From: Akkermansiaceae bacterium
Lineage (GTDB): Bacteria; Verrucomicrobiota; Verrucomicrobiia; Verrucomicrobiales; Akkermansiaceae
NCBI GenBank assembly: GCA_019634595.1
Contig: JAHCBC010000003.1
Coordinates: 1-64,000, forward strand
DNA: 64,000 bases
Direction of reading: 5' to 3'
The position numbers and the translations under genes were made by a program. This document shows, piece after piece, positions 43,846-52,771 of the stretch. The notes under the pieces are model-generated. The model searched no databases, had not been told where the DNA came from, and saw nothing but the letters and a program-made list of their open reading frames with translations. The stretch's first letter is position 1, and each line of letters opens with the position of its first letter.

Positions 43846-44376
43846 ATGCCAGAGATCAACGAATACACGGAAGTCGTCCAGGCCCACCACTCCGGCCTCC
43901 GCTATTTCATCCGCTCCCTCGGCGTGCAGTCCGCGTGGGTGGATGACCTCGCCCAGGAAGCCTTCCTCCTCGCCTACCGGAAATGGGATGATCTGGACAA
44001 GGCGGAGAACGCGGGTGCCTGGCTCCGCACCATCGCCCGCAACCTGGTGATGAACGAGCTGACGAAAACCAGCCGCCGCCAGCGCCTCATCGACGAAAAC
44101 CTGACCACCCTCCTGCTGGATACGGAGACGGAAGGCCGCGGCCCGGGCGCCGCCGAGGAACACGCCATCCGCAACCGCGCGCTCATCGAGTGCATCGAGG
44201 GTCTTTCCACCCGTTCCCGCGAGATCATCCGCGCCCGCTACTTCGACGACCGGAACTCCAGCCAGATCGGCGATGATCTGAACATGCAGTCCGCGACGGT
44301 GCGGAAGGTTCTTTTCCACTCACGGCAGCTCCTCGCGGACTGCCTCCGCTCGAAAGCCATCTACGACGCCCACTGA
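43846..44376 (+). CDS. ECF-type sigma factor (pair 2)
   Basis: The 176-residue protein starts at 43846 (MPEINEYTEVVQ). It shows sigma region 2 ('YFIRSLGVQSAWVDDLAQEA', 'AENAGAWLRTIARNLVMNEL') and region 4 ('GLSTRSREIIRARYFDDRNS', 'SQIGDDLNMQSATVRKVLFH'). It belongs to the same broad group as pair 1 but is clearly diverged. It is coupled to a FecR gene one base after its stop. The two pairs are divergent from each other. The frame is open to 43582 upstream, but the start at 43846 gives the usual N-terminus. Confidence 0.88.
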   Translation: MPEINEYTEVVQAHHSGLRYFIRSLGVQSAWVDDLAQEAFLLAYRKWDDLDKAENAGAWLRTIARNLVMNELTKTSRRQRLIDENLTTLLLDTETEGRGPGAAEEHAIRNRALIECIEGLSTRSREIIRARYFDDRNSSQIGDDLNMQSATVRKVLFHSRQLLADCLRSKAIYDAH

Positions 44377-44377
44377 C

Positions 44378-45745
44378 ATGCCAACTCCGGACGATCCACA
44401 GGAACTGCTGGGAGAGCTGCTCGACGGGCAGGCGGACGAACCATCCCGCGCCGCCCTGATGGACGCGCTGCGCGGGGATGCCGCGTTGCGCGCGGAGCTG
44501 CGCCTGCATCTGGAAATCTCCGACTCGCTCGCCCGGCTGAAGACGGAGCGCCAGGATGAAACCTTCGTCCGCAGCGCCGCCGGCCATGCCATGTCCGTGG
44601 GCGCGGAGCAGGCGGATGATTTCGTCAATGGCCTCACGCGCAGGATTTCCCGCCGCACGTGGACACGCCGGCTGGCGGTCGCCGCCGTCATCACCCTGGC
44701 GGCCACAGGCGGCTTCCTCGCCTACCAGCACTCCGCCACACCCGCGGTCGTGGCCTCCATGATCGAGCTGGATGACCAGGGACGCGTCATCGCCCGGCAT
44801 GACATCAGCCCCGGCTACCGCCATGCCCCGCGGGAGGGTCTGTTCCGCCTCAACTTCAGCAACGGAGCCGTCGTCGCGGTCGAAGCCCCGGCGGATTTCC
44901 GGATCGAGTCCGCCATGAAGATACGGCTCCACTCCGGAAAGCTCAACGCGTGGTGCCCGGAGAGCGCCCATGGCTTCCAGGTGGCCACCGCCACCGGCAT
45001 GGTCACGGATCTGGGCACTTCCTTCGGTGTCTCCACCGACCGCAACGGCGCATCGGAGTTCCTCGTTCTGGACGGCCTCATCGAGGTCAGCCAGGGCAAG
45101 GAAACACGCCGGCTGGAAGAAGGCCAGGCGGTGCGCACCGCCAGGTCCGCCGGCATCGAGGATCTGGAATTCGAGGCCACTCCCTTCGCACGGACCTGGC
45201 CGCTGGCCTCCGGCATCATCGCCACCCACGGCTCGGTCAAACCGGCACCTCCGGGGACCGCGGAACAGCTCTCAAAGCTGGAGAGCAATGACACCGTCCT
45301 CGTCATCCCGGAAAAGCGGAACGTCATCTTCGACCAGGCGTTCCAGGCGGAAATCACGGAACCCGGCACGTTTTCCTCCACCAACGCCAGCCAGCTCCAT
45401 GTGCTGCAGGAGGATCCGGAAAAGCGCCTGCGCAGCTTCCTCGTCCGCTTCAACCCCGTCTATGACATGGGCTTCAGGCGGTTCGACGGTGCGGTCACCT
45501 TTGACCGTCCGGTGCTGGCCATCTGCTGCCAGGGCAAATACCTGGATGCCACCGATGGCATCTTCGCCACCGGCGCATGGACGGACACCAGCGAGAAAGC
45601 ACGCCAGTTCCGGGGAATCGACCTGGACCAGCCGGCGGGATACCCGGAGAAAGTGACACTCTCGGAAGACCGGCGCACCGTCACCATCGTCTTCAACGCG
45701 GGGGTCTCAAGCGATGACATCCGGGTGATCCTGGAGGAGAACTGA
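44378..45745 (+). CDS. FecR-family membrane protein, anti-sigma-like (pair 2)
   Basis: The 455-residue protein begins with an anti-sigma-like segment ('QELLGELLDGQADEPSRAAL'). A membrane helix lies near residues 105-123 ('LAVAAVITLAATGGFLAYQ'). The periplasmic FecR domain contains 'RLNFSNGAVVAVEAPADFRI', 'SGKLNAWCPESAHGFQVATA' and 'VTDLGTSFGVSTD'. A C-terminal domain of unknown type follows. This 'NGAVVAVEAPA' layout is the FecR form frequent in Planctomycetota and Verrucomicrobiota. Its ATG is one base after the sigma stop. It is convergent with the sulfatase gene, two bases apart, so the sulfatase is not in this operon, although both may serve polysaccharide use. Confidence 0.86.
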   Translation: MPTPDDPQELLGELLDGQADEPSRAALMDALRGDAALRAELRLHLEISDSLARLKTERQDETFVRSAAGHAMSVGAEQADDFVNGLTRRISRRTWTRRLAVAAVITLAATGGFLAYQHSATPAVVASMIELDDQGRVIARHDISPGYRHAPREGLFRLNFSNGAVVAVEAPADFRIESAMKIRLHSGKLNAWCPESAHGFQVATATGMVTDLGTSFGVSTDRNGASEFLVLDGLIEVSQGKETRRLEEGQAVRTARSAGIEDLEFEATPFARTWPLASGIIATHGSVKPAPPGTAEQLSKLESNDTVLVIPEKRNVIFDQAFQAEITEPGTFSSTNASQLHVLQEDPEKRLRSFLVRFNPVYDMGFRRFDGAVTFDRPVLAICCQGKYLDATDGIFATGAWTDTSEKARQFRGIDLDQPAGYPEKVTLSEDRRTVTIVFNAGVSSDDIRVILEEN

Positions 45746-45747
45746 AC

Positions 45748-47196
45748 TCACCCGCGGATCTCCTCCAGCCGGGCGGACAGTTCCTTCACCTTGTCCGGAT
45801 GCTCCGCGGCCACATTCCGGCTCTCCGCCAGATCATCGGCCAGATTGAAAAGCTGGGGCTTGCCCTTTTTCGGCAGGACCAGCTTCCAGTCCCCCTCCCT
45901 CAGGGCAAGCTGTCCGCCACCTCCCTGCTGCACGACGAATGCACGGCCATCGGGAGAGCCGCCGGTCAACGCCGCTGAGATTTCCTCGCTGTCCGGAAAT
46001 GCGCCTTCCGGAACGGTCGTTCCACCCAGCTTGGCGAAGGTCTTCGGAAAGTCGATCTGGCTGACCACCGCATCGCTCGTCCCGCCGCCCTTGATCTCCG
46101 CGGGCCATCTCACCAGGAACGGAACCCGCGTGCCTCCCTCATGGATCGAATACTTGCCCCCTTTGAAAGGTCCGGCAGGCTTGTGGTCGCCGACTTTCAC
46201 GAAGGACTCATCCACATAGCCGTCGTTCAGCACGGGACCGTTGTCGCTGGTGAAGATCACCAGGGTGTTCTCCGCGATGCCCAGTTCATCGAGCGTCCGC
46301 AGCACCTCGCCCACCTGCCAGTCCGCCTGGATGATGGCATCTCCGCGGGGACCCATGCTGGTCTTTCCGACGAACCGCGGATGCGGCACGCGCGGCACGT
46401 GGATGTCATGCAGCGCGTGGAACAGGAAGAACGGCTTGCCCTCCGACTCCTTGATGAAGCGCACCGCCTGCGCCGTGAACGCGTCCGCCATTTCCTCATC
46501 CTTCCATAACGCCGCCGTTCCGCCGCTCATGAAACCGATGCGACCGATGCCGTTGATGACCGCGTTGTTATGCCCGTGGTTCCAGTCCATCCGCAGTTCC
46601 GAACGATGGCTGATGCCGGTGGGCAACCCCGGAAACGCCGATTGGTAGGACACTTTGATCGGATCCGCCGGATCCAGGTTCACCACCCGGCCGTCCTCCA
46701 CATAGACACACGGCACGCGGTCACCCGTTGCCGCCATGATGTGGGAAAAGCCGAATCCGACCTCTTTCGGTCCCGGCTTGATCTCACCGTTCCAGTCCGG
46801 ACCGCCCGCCGGCCCCAGCCCGAGGTGCCACTTCCCGACCACACCCGTGCGATAGCCCGCCTGCCGCATGATGGAGGGCAGGGTCGGCTTATCCGGATCA
46901 ATGATCAGGCCGGCATCCCCCGGCAGGATGCCGGTCCCTTCCTGACGGAAGGCGTATTTGCCCGTCAGCATGGAGAACCGCGATGGCGTGCAGGTCGCGG
47001 AAGTGCTGTAGCCGGACCTGAAGTTGATGCCCTCCTTCGCGATGCGGTCGATGTTCGGCGTCGCCACCGCCGTCGCGCCATTCACCGAGATATCACCGTA
47101 ACCGAGGTCATCCGCGTAGATGAGGACGATGTTCGGGGGCGCGGCCATGGCGGACGCCACACCCAGCAGCGTGACGGAAAGCATGAGGAATCTCAT
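45748..47196 (-). CDS. Secreted type I sulfatase (arylsulfatase family)
   Basis: From the ATG at 47196 the 482-residue protein has a signal peptide (MRFLMLSVTLLGVASAMA). The sulfatase signature CTPSR places Cys69 for conversion to formylglycine. Metal ligands Asp29 and Asp30 are in 'IYADDLGYG'. 'VVGKWHLGLGPAGGPDW' and 'VIFTSDNGPVLNDG' provide further active-site residues. Type I sulfatases remove sulfate esters from sulfated polysaccharides and are abundant in marine and other Verrucomicrobiota. No maturase gene is in view. A longer start at 47226 is less likely. The neighbours are a FecR gene and a flavin reductase. Confidence 0.92.
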   Translation of the reverse strand: MRFLMLSVTLLGVASAMAAPPNIVLIYADDLGYGDISVNGATAVATPNIDRIAKEGINFRSGYSTSATCTPSRFSMLTGKYAFRQEGTGILPGDAGLIIDPDKPTLPSIMRQAGYRTGVVGKWHLGLGPAGGPDWNGEIKPGPKEVGFGFSHIMAATGDRVPCVYVEDGRVVNLDPADPIKVSYQSAFPGLPTGISHRSELRMDWNHGHNNAVINGIGRIGFMSGGTAALWKDEEMADAFTAQAVRFIKESEGKPFFLFHALHDIHVPRVPHPRFVGKTSMGPRGDAIIQADWQVGEVLRTLDELGIAENTLVIFTSDNGPVLNDGYVDESFVKVGDHKPAGPFKGGKYSIHEGGTRVPFLVRWPAEIKGGGTSDAVVSQIDFPKTFAKLGGTTVPEGAFPDSEEISAALTGGSPDGRAFVVQQGGGGQLALREGDWKLVLPKKGKPQLFNLADDLAESRNVAAEHPDKVKELSARLEEIRG

Positions 47197-47294
47197 CGGA
47201 ATGCGTTGGTTGGAAAAGGGGATCACAACCCCGTATTTCCCGGGGCGTCCAGGTGTGACGGAAACACCGCAAACGGATGGAAGTTCCGGCCTTT

Positions 47295-47876
47295 TCAGGA
47301 CTCCGCTTTCCGGAGCTTGTCCACCAGCCTGCCGACGAGCTGTTCCACCGCCGCCATCTGCGCGCCGTCGATCAGCCGGTCATCCGCGGTGAACGCCTCA
47401 TACGCCTTCGGGATGGTGACCTCCCCGTCGATCACATCGACACGGATGTTCCCCAGCAGGATGCGGAGCTGCGCCAGGCTGCGCGCGCCGCCATATCCTC
47501 CGGGGGATGCGGCGATGATGGCCGCGGCTTTCCCCTTGAACGCCAGCAGCGGAGGCTCCTCATCCGAGTCCGCCCTGGACACCCAGTCGATGGTGTTCTT
47601 CAGCGCCGCGGTGATGCCGCTGTTGTATTCCGGCGAGGCGATGATGAAACCGTCGCTGCGCACGAACAGTTCCTTCAGCCTCTTCGCCGCCTCCGGCTTG
47701 CCTTCCGCTTCCTCGTGGTCCTCGTCGAACAGGGGCAGACGGTAATCCCTGAGCGAGACGAGGGTCACCTCCGCCCCCGCCTCATGGGCGGCTTCCGCAG
47801 CCAGTGCCGCGAGTTTCTGATTGTAGGATTCCAGGCGGAGGCTGCCGCCAAAGACGAGGATGCGTGGCTTGCTCAT
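47295..47876 (-). CDS. NADPH-dependent FMN reductase family protein
   Basis: The 193-residue flavodoxin-like protein contains 'RILVFGGSLRLESYNQKLAA', the phosphate-binding loop of the family. 'GFIIASPEYNSGITAALKNT' is the SPEYN motif, and 'AAIIAASPGGYGGARSL' follows. Members reduce FMN, quinones or azo dyes with NAD(P)H in the cytoplasm. It is separated from the upstream YceI gene by a strong terminator, so it likely has its own promoter within that short gap or depends on read-through. A link to the pirin/YceI unit as oxidative defence is possible but unproven. Confidence 0.9.
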   Translation of the reverse strand: MSKPRILVFGGSLRLESYNQKLAALAAEAAHEAGAEVTLVSLRDYRLPLFDEDHEEAEGKPEAAKRLKELFVRSDGFIIASPEYNSGITAALKNTIDWVSRADSDEEPPLLAFKGKAAAIIAASPGGYGGARSLAQLRILLGNIRVDVIDGEVTIPKAYEAFTADDRLIDGAQMAAVEQLVGRLVDKLRKAES

Positions 47877-47894
47877 GATTTCCGGTAGTATGTC

Positions 47895-47935
47895 ACAAAA
47901 AATGGCGGCGTCAGCAAGAAGACTGACGCCGCCAT
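47895..47935 (-). terminator. Rho-independent terminator after the YceI gene
   Basis: A perfect 13-bp stem (ATGGCGGCGTCAG with CTGACGCCGCCAT, 47902-47935) and an 8-base loop are followed on the minus strand by a T run (TTTTTTG). It ends the pirin-YceI unit 21 bases after the stop at 47957. Confidence 0.92.
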
Positions 47936-47956
47936 GACGAAATTGGCACGATCAGA

Positions 47957-48583
47957 TCATGCGCCCGCCTTCACTTCGAGCTTCAGCTCGATGACGACTT
48001 CGTTGCGGATGAGGTCCTCCGCCTTGCCCGGATAGACCACGCCGAAGTCCTGGCGGTTGATGTCGAATTTCGCGTCGATCTTCACCAGATCCCCGCTCTG
48101 GGTGACGGTCGCGGGGAACGTGATGTTCTTCGTAACGCCGTGGAGCGTGAAGTTTCCGGAAACCTCATAGGCAGTATCCGACTTTTTCTCCAGGGAGGTC
48201 GCCACGAAGGTGGACTCCGGGAATTTCTCCACGTCGAAGAAATCCGGGCTCTTCAGGTGGCCGGTGAGCTTCTCGTCATCGGACCAGGCGGAGTTCATGT
48301 CGATGGTCACCTTGTGGTCGTTGCCGGAAAGCGCGCCATCCTTCACACTGAAGTGGCCGGCGACGGTCTTGAAGCCGCCGCTGTGGCTGCCGGTGACTTT
48401 CGATCCCACGAAATTCACGGTGGAGTTCTCCGTGAAGACATACTTCGTGCCACCGTCCGCGGTGGCCACGGTGCCTTCCACGGCCTCCTTGACGGCTGCG
48501 GACTCGGTCTTGTCGGCGGGGTTTTCGCAGGCCGTGAAAAGGACGGGGACCGCGAGGGCGATGATGATGGATGTTGGTTTCAT
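47957..48583 (-). CDS. YceI-family lipoprotein
   Basis: From the ATG at 48583 the 208-residue protein has a lipoprotein signal with lipobox LFTAC. The YceI lipocalin-like barrel motifs are 'TVNFVGSKVTGSHSGGFKTV' (split in the family as S-K-V-x-G-x-H), 'LTGHLKSPDFFDVEKFPEST' and 'NFTLHGVTKNITFP'. Members bind polyisoprenoid lipids or amides and are found in the periplasm. It lies 35 bases after the pirin gene on the same strand, suggesting cotranscription, and ends at a terminator. Confidence 0.9.
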   Translation of the reverse strand: MKPTSIIIALAVPVLFTACENPADKTESAAVKEAVEGTVATADGGTKYVFTENSTVNFVGSKVTGSHSGGFKTVAGHFSVKDGALSGNDHKVTIDMNSAWSDDEKLTGHLKSPDFFDVEKFPESTFVATSLEKKSDTAYEVSGNFTLHGVTKNITFPATVTQSGDLVKIDAKFDINRQDFGVVYPGKAEDLIRNEVVIELKLEVKAGA

Positions 48584-48618
48584 GGTGTGAGGTATCTGTG
48601 TTTCTGTTTCTTGGGAGC

Positions 48619-49332
48619 TTATGCGAGATCGAACAGGAGTGCCTCGGCGGATCCGCCGATGGCCGTGATTTTGACTTCGCCCGCTTGTTCGAGCGATACG
48701 GCGTCTCCTGCTTCCAATTTTATTCCATTTACTTCCACATCGCCTTTGGCGACGTGCAGCCAGAGGCCGCGCCCTTCTTCCAGCAGGTGGGAGGCGGATG
48801 CGGTGCCATCCAGTTTCAGCAAATGGACAAAGGCATCCTGGGCGATGGTGGCGGAGCCGTCCCGGCCGTCCGGGGAGATGACCAGCGTCTTTGCCTGCAC
48901 GGCATCTCCGGCGGGCTTCCACTCCGTGTAGGCAGGATCCAGCCCCCGTGTGGCGGGCGTGATCCAGACCTGCAGCAGGTGGGTGCGGCCGGAGGCGGAT
49001 GGGTTGAACTCGGAGTGGCGCACACCGGATCCGGCCCGCATGAGCTGGATCTCACCCGGGTGCAGCACCCTCTTGTTGCCCATGGAGTCCTCATGGGCCA
49101 GCGCCCCCTCCAGCACGTAGGAAAAGATCTCCATGTCCCGGTGGGGGTGCGTGGGGAACCCGGCCTTCGGAGCCACCTTGTCGTCATTGATCACGCGGAG
49201 CGAGCGGAAGCCCATATGCGCCGGATCATAGTAGTCACCGAAGGAAAAGGAATGCCAACTGTCGAGCCAGCCGTGGTTGCCGTGGCCGCGCTCCGTCGCG
49301 CGGCGGACTGTCAGTGCGGGGTTGCTTGTCAT
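48619..49332 (-). CDS. Pirin-family cupin protein
   Basis: The 237-residue protein from the ATG at 49332 carries the pirin N-terminal motif 'GWLDSWHSFSFGDYYDP', the metal-binding 'FPTHPHRDMEIFSYVLEG' with two histidines, and 'AGSGVRHSEFN'. The fold is a double cupin. Bacterial pirins of the YhhW type can act as quercetinases or redox sensors. It is the first gene of the pirin-YceI unit and is divergent from a LysR regulator 120 bases away. Such pairs are usually regulator and target. Confidence 0.92.
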   Translation of the reverse strand: MTSNPALTVRRATERGHGNHGWLDSWHSFSFGDYYDPAHMGFRSLRVINDDKVAPKAGFPTHPHRDMEIFSYVLEGALAHEDSMGNKRVLHPGEIQLMRAGSGVRHSEFNPSASGRTHLLQVWITPATRGLDPAYTEWKPAGDAVQAKTLVISPDGRDGSATIAQDAFVHLLKLDGTASASHLLEEGRGLWLHVAKGDVEVNGIKLEAGDAVSLEQAGEVKITAIGGSAEALLFDLA

Positions 49333-49373
49333 GCCCCCATCATACCGGAATCCTCCGCCCCGCATAATGCCAC

Positions 49374-49404
49374 CTCAGCAGCCTGAGCATGCCTCCTTGG
49401 CATG
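49374..49404. promoter_or_regulatory. Two adjacent inverted repeats in the pirin/LysR divergent region
   Basis: CTCAG-CAGC-CTGAG (49374-49387) is directly followed by CATGCC-TCCTT-GGCATG (49388-49404). They lie in the 120-base gap between the pirin gene (minus) and the LysR gene (plus). LysR proteins often bind palindromes at such positions, so these are candidate operators. The call rests only on symmetry and position. Confidence 0.4.
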
Positions 49405-49452
49405 GGCGGGAAATGTGGATGGCATCCCCTCCCCCGCCTGCTAGAAACACGC

Positions 49453-50340
49453 ATGGAACTGCGGCAACTGAGGAATTTCCTGACCATCTGCGAGGAAGGC
49501 AGCATCACCGCCGCCGCCCGCGCCCTGAGGATCACCCAGCCCGCCCTCAGCCGCCAGATCAAGGGCCTGGAGGACGACCTGGGCGTGCAGCTCCTCGAAC
49601 GCGGCGCCCACTCCGTGAGCCTCACCCCCGCCGGTGACGCCCTCATGGCCGAAGGGAAAAAGTTCGTCCGCGCCGCGGATGCGATGATCGAGAAAGTGAA
49701 GCTGGCCGGCATCGGCGAGCCACTGAGGATCGGCTACGCGCCGTCGCTTGCGGGGGATTTCCTAGGCATCGCCATCGAGCGTTTCACCCAGATCCACCCC
49801 CGCGTGCGCATCAGCCTGAGCGATTGCTCCTCCTCGGAGATGCGGGCAGGACTGGCATCCGGCAAGCTCGACCTCATCCTCGCCCCTCCCGGCACCCAGC
49901 AGGACATCCGCTGGGAAACGCTGCGCACCTATGGCTGGCGGCTGGTGATGAAGACCAACCATCCGCTGGCGGACAAAAAGAAAGTATCCCCCGCCGATCT
50001 GTCAGGGGAAAAGCTCCTGCTCTATGACCGGGAACACTATCCGGAGTATTGGGAGCGCATCACCGGCTTCTTCCGCGAGCACAAGCTCCAGGCAAAGGTG
50101 GCCGGGGAATTCGACGGCATCACCAGCCTGCTCTCCGCGCTGGAGGCAGGTCTCGGTGTGGCCCTGCTGGCGGACAACATCGCCATCGGCAAAGGCCGCC
50201 GCGACGCGTTGACCGGCATCCCCATCGAGAAGGAACCCGGGAAGATCGTGGTCGCCGCCGGGGTCCTGGCCGACCAACCATGCCGCCCGTCCGTCCTCGC
50301 TTTCATCGAGGAACTCAAGCAGGCGGCGAAAGGGAGGTAG
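49453..50340 (+). CDS. LysR-family transcriptional regulator
   Basis: The 295-residue protein starts at 49453 (MELRQLRNFLTICEEGS). It has the LysR helix-turn-helix 'SITAAARALRITQPALSRQI' followed by 'LEDDLGVQLLERGAHSVSLT'. The effector-binding domain is periplasmic-binding-protein-like ('LRIGYAPSLAGDFLGIAIER', 'LDLILAPPGTQ', 'LEAGLGVALLADN'). It likely regulates the divergent pirin-YceI unit and itself. The effector is unknown. The closest general type is the CatR/BenM-like group with 'YAPS', which is only suggestive. Confidence 0.92.
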   Translation: MELRQLRNFLTICEEGSITAAARALRITQPALSRQIKGLEDDLGVQLLERGAHSVSLTPAGDALMAEGKKFVRAADAMIEKVKLAGIGEPLRIGYAPSLAGDFLGIAIERFTQIHPRVRISLSDCSSSEMRAGLASGKLDLILAPPGTQQDIRWETLRTYGWRLVMKTNHPLADKKKVSPADLSGEKLLLYDREHYPEYWERITGFFREHKLQAKVAGEFDGITSLLSALEAGLGVALLADNIAIGKGRRDALTGIPIEKEPGKIVVAAGVLADQPCRPSVLAFIEELKQAAKGR

Positions 50341-50420
50341 CGTGTTTGACGCGGGCCACATCACCCGCCAATCTTTCCACGACAATGATTTGTGCGGGAA
50401 ATGACACGGGGAATGGCGGG

Positions 50421-52637
50421 ATGATGAAAAACGGAAAGCGGCCGGTGGTTTCCTGCCTTTGCTGGCTGATGATCGCCGGTGGTGCGGCTGATGCGTTGCA
50501 GATACCCGCCGGCGGATGGTTGTATTCCGGCCGTCTGGCAGCGGCACAGGAGCCGGAATTGGTGATCCCTTTCACGGACTATGCCATGGTGGATGCAGGC
50601 TACCGGCATACTCTCGCCCTGAAAAGGGACGGCGGGGTGGTGGCGTGGGGCGTCGGTGACCGACCGTTGCTGGCAGTCCCTGTGGCAGCCCGGTCAGGTA
50701 TCAAGGAAATCTCGGCGGGGGTCGGCCACTCGCTGGCGCTCACCCGGACGGGGGAAGTCATCGCATGGGGTGACAATGATTTCGGCCAGACCACCGTGCC
50801 CCCGGAGGCACTCACGGGAGTGACTGCGGTGGAAACGGTCTTCAACCAATCCATGGTGCTGAAAAACGGCGCGGTCATCGCCTGGGGGATGACCGATCAC
50901 TACGCCACGACGGTGGTGCCTCCTGCGGCACAGTCCGGAGTCACCGCCATCTCGGGCGGAGGCAACCACGTGCTGGCCCTGAAGCAGGATGGCAGCGTGG
51001 TGGCGTGGGGCAGGAACGATAACGGCCAGGCAACGGTCCCGCCGGAAGCACAGTCCGGCGTCACCGATGTCTCCGCCGGGGGTATTCATTCGCTGGCACT
51101 GAAACAGGACGGGAGCGTGATCGCGTGGGGCTACAATGGCCCCTGGGGACTGGCAACGGTGCCATTGGAGGCACAGTCGGACGTCATCGCCATTTCCGCA
51201 GGCAGTCACCACAGTGCGGTGGTTAAGAGAGACGGAAGGGTCTTCACTTGGGGAACCAGCAGTTCGATGGCACTTGAAATCCCGGTTGCGGCGCAGTCCG
51301 GGGTGACCTCCGTCAACGCCCGGGGATCAACCGTCTTTGCGCTGAAAGAGGACGGATCACTGGTCGGTTGGGGTGCCGATGGTGACTCAAGCGCCATCCC
51401 GGCGGCCCTGCGGCCGGAGGTGACATCCATTTCCGCGAACAATGGGGCATCCGCAATGGTGATGGGCGGAAGGGTTTATGTGAAAGGGGTGGGCGCGATG
51501 GCGGTCGTACCGGTGGGAGCAACCTCCGGTGTGAGAACGGCGGTGGCTGGCGGTGTCCACGTGCTGGCATTGAAGTCGGATGGCACCGTGCTGGCATGGG
51601 GCGTGAATGTTTTCGGCCAGACATCGGTTCCGGTGGCGGCGCAGGCCGGCGTCAAGGCCATCGCCGCTTCATCCTTGAACTCCGCGGTTCTGAAGGAAGA
51701 TGGAGGAGTCATCGTATGGGGTTACGACGGCGCGGGGCTGACGGACGTCCCCGTCGCGGCGCGATCCGGAGTGACGGCCATCTCCATGAATGCCCTGCAT
51801 GTGCTGGCATTGAAGCAGGATGGCTCGGTGGTCGCGTGGGGGGACAATCAGGACGGGCAGGCGACCGTTCCGGTTGGCGCAACCTCCGGTGTGACCGCGG
51901 TCTCCACCGGCCTGCGCCACAGCGTGGCCCTGAAGCAGGACGGAAGCGTGATCGCCTGGGGTAGTGATACCGCCGGGCAGAGCACGGTCCCGGCAGCCGC
52001 AGCGTCCGGGATCATTTCCGTGTCAGCCTATGGGAATCACACGGTGGCGCTGAAGGCCGACGGCACGGTCATCACCTGGGGGGATGCCTCGCAGGGTCAG
52101 GATGTGATCCCCCCGCTGGCCCAGGGACGGATCGATGCCATCATCGCCACGGATGGTGCCACGTTTTTCCGTCTTGCACGGCCCATCGGCGGGTATGACG
52201 ACTGGGCGACTTCCCACGCACTCATAGGTGTGGATGCCGCTCCCGATGCCACTCCCCATGGGGACGGCGTCCCGAATCTCCTGAAATACGCCTTCAACCT
52301 GGACGGCAGCCGCCCGGATATGCGGCGCATTCCCCCATCGGACGGCATTGCCGGTCTCCCCCACTGCGGCTCCATCCCATCGGGATCTTCCGCCGACCTG
52401 CGGATGACCTACCTGCGGCGGAAAAACAGCGGACTCACCTACGTGGCGGAGTTTTCCGCAACCATGGATGGAGTGGACCCCGGTTGCTGGACGTCCGCCA
52501 CCGCATCCGTGCCTGATGTCGTCCCGGTGAATGACGAATGGGAACGGGTCTCCGTAACGAACCTATCTCCGGCTGAAAATCCAATGAAAGCCTTTGGAAG
52601 GATAAGGGTGGTGAAGCAGACACCGGAGGAAAGATAG
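50421..52637 (+). CDS. Secreted RCC1-repeat beta-propeller protein
   Basis: The 738-residue protein starts near 50421 with a signal peptide ('CLCWLMIAGGAADALQ'). It carries thirteen repeats of about 50 residues built around 'ALKQDGSVVAWG' and 'SGVTAVSAG'. These are RCC1-type blades; seven make one propeller, so two propellers are likely. The C-terminal region ('HGDGVPNLLKYAFNLDGSRP') is a degenerate form of the calcium-linker seen in the 1630-residue protein, followed by a beta-sandwich. It is probably extracellular, and such propellers usually bind proteins or polymers. The start could be ATG 50424. Its frame is open to 50049 inside the LysR gene, which is not used. Confidence 0.85.
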   Translation: MMKNGKRPVVSCLCWLMIAGGAADALQIPAGGWLYSGRLAAAQEPELVIPFTDYAMVDAGYRHTLALKRDGGVVAWGVGDRPLLAVPVAARSGIKEISAGVGHSLALTRTGEVIAWGDNDFGQTTVPPEALTGVTAVETVFNQSMVLKNGAVIAWGMTDHYATTVVPPAAQSGVTAISGGGNHVLALKQDGSVVAWGRNDNGQATVPPEAQSGVTDVSAGGIHSLALKQDGSVIAWGYNGPWGLATVPLEAQSDVIAISAGSHHSAVVKRDGRVFTWGTSSSMALEIPVAAQSGVTSVNARGSTVFALKEDGSLVGWGADGDSSAIPAALRPEVTSISANNGASAMVMGGRVYVKGVGAMAVVPVGATSGVRTAVAGGVHVLALKSDGTVLAWGVNVFGQTSVPVAAQAGVKAIAASSLNSAVLKEDGGVIVWGYDGAGLTDVPVAARSGVTAISMNALHVLALKQDGSVVAWGDNQDGQATVPVGATSGVTAVSTGLRHSVALKQDGSVIAWGSDTAGQSTVPAAAASGIISVSAYGNHTVALKADGTVITWGDASQGQDVIPPLAQGRIDAIIATDGATFFRLARPIGGYDDWATSHALIGVDAAPDATPHGDGVPNLLKYAFNLDGSRPDMRRIPPSDGIAGLPHCGSIPSGSSADLRMTYLRRKNSGLTYVAEFSATMDGVDPGCWTSATASVPDVVPVNDEWERVSVTNLSPAENPMKAFGRIRVVKQTPEER

Positions 52638-52713
52638 GCAGCCGGGAGCACCGGCTGGCGAACGCGTCTGCCGCGGGACGCCGCAGCCACGCTTTCCCAC
52701 CAGATCATCCCAA

Positions 52714-52748
52714 AGAAAAGCGGCGGCCACCTTCCGATGACCGCCGCT
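52714..52748 (-). terminator. Terminator after the Gfo/Idh gene
   Basis: An 8-bp GC stem (AGCGGCGG with CCGCCGCT, 52719-52748) with a 14-base loop is followed on the minus strand by TTTCTTTGG. It lies 24 bases after the stop at 52772. Confidence 0.7.
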
Positions 52749-52771
52749 GACAGACAGATCTCCCTGAAAGA

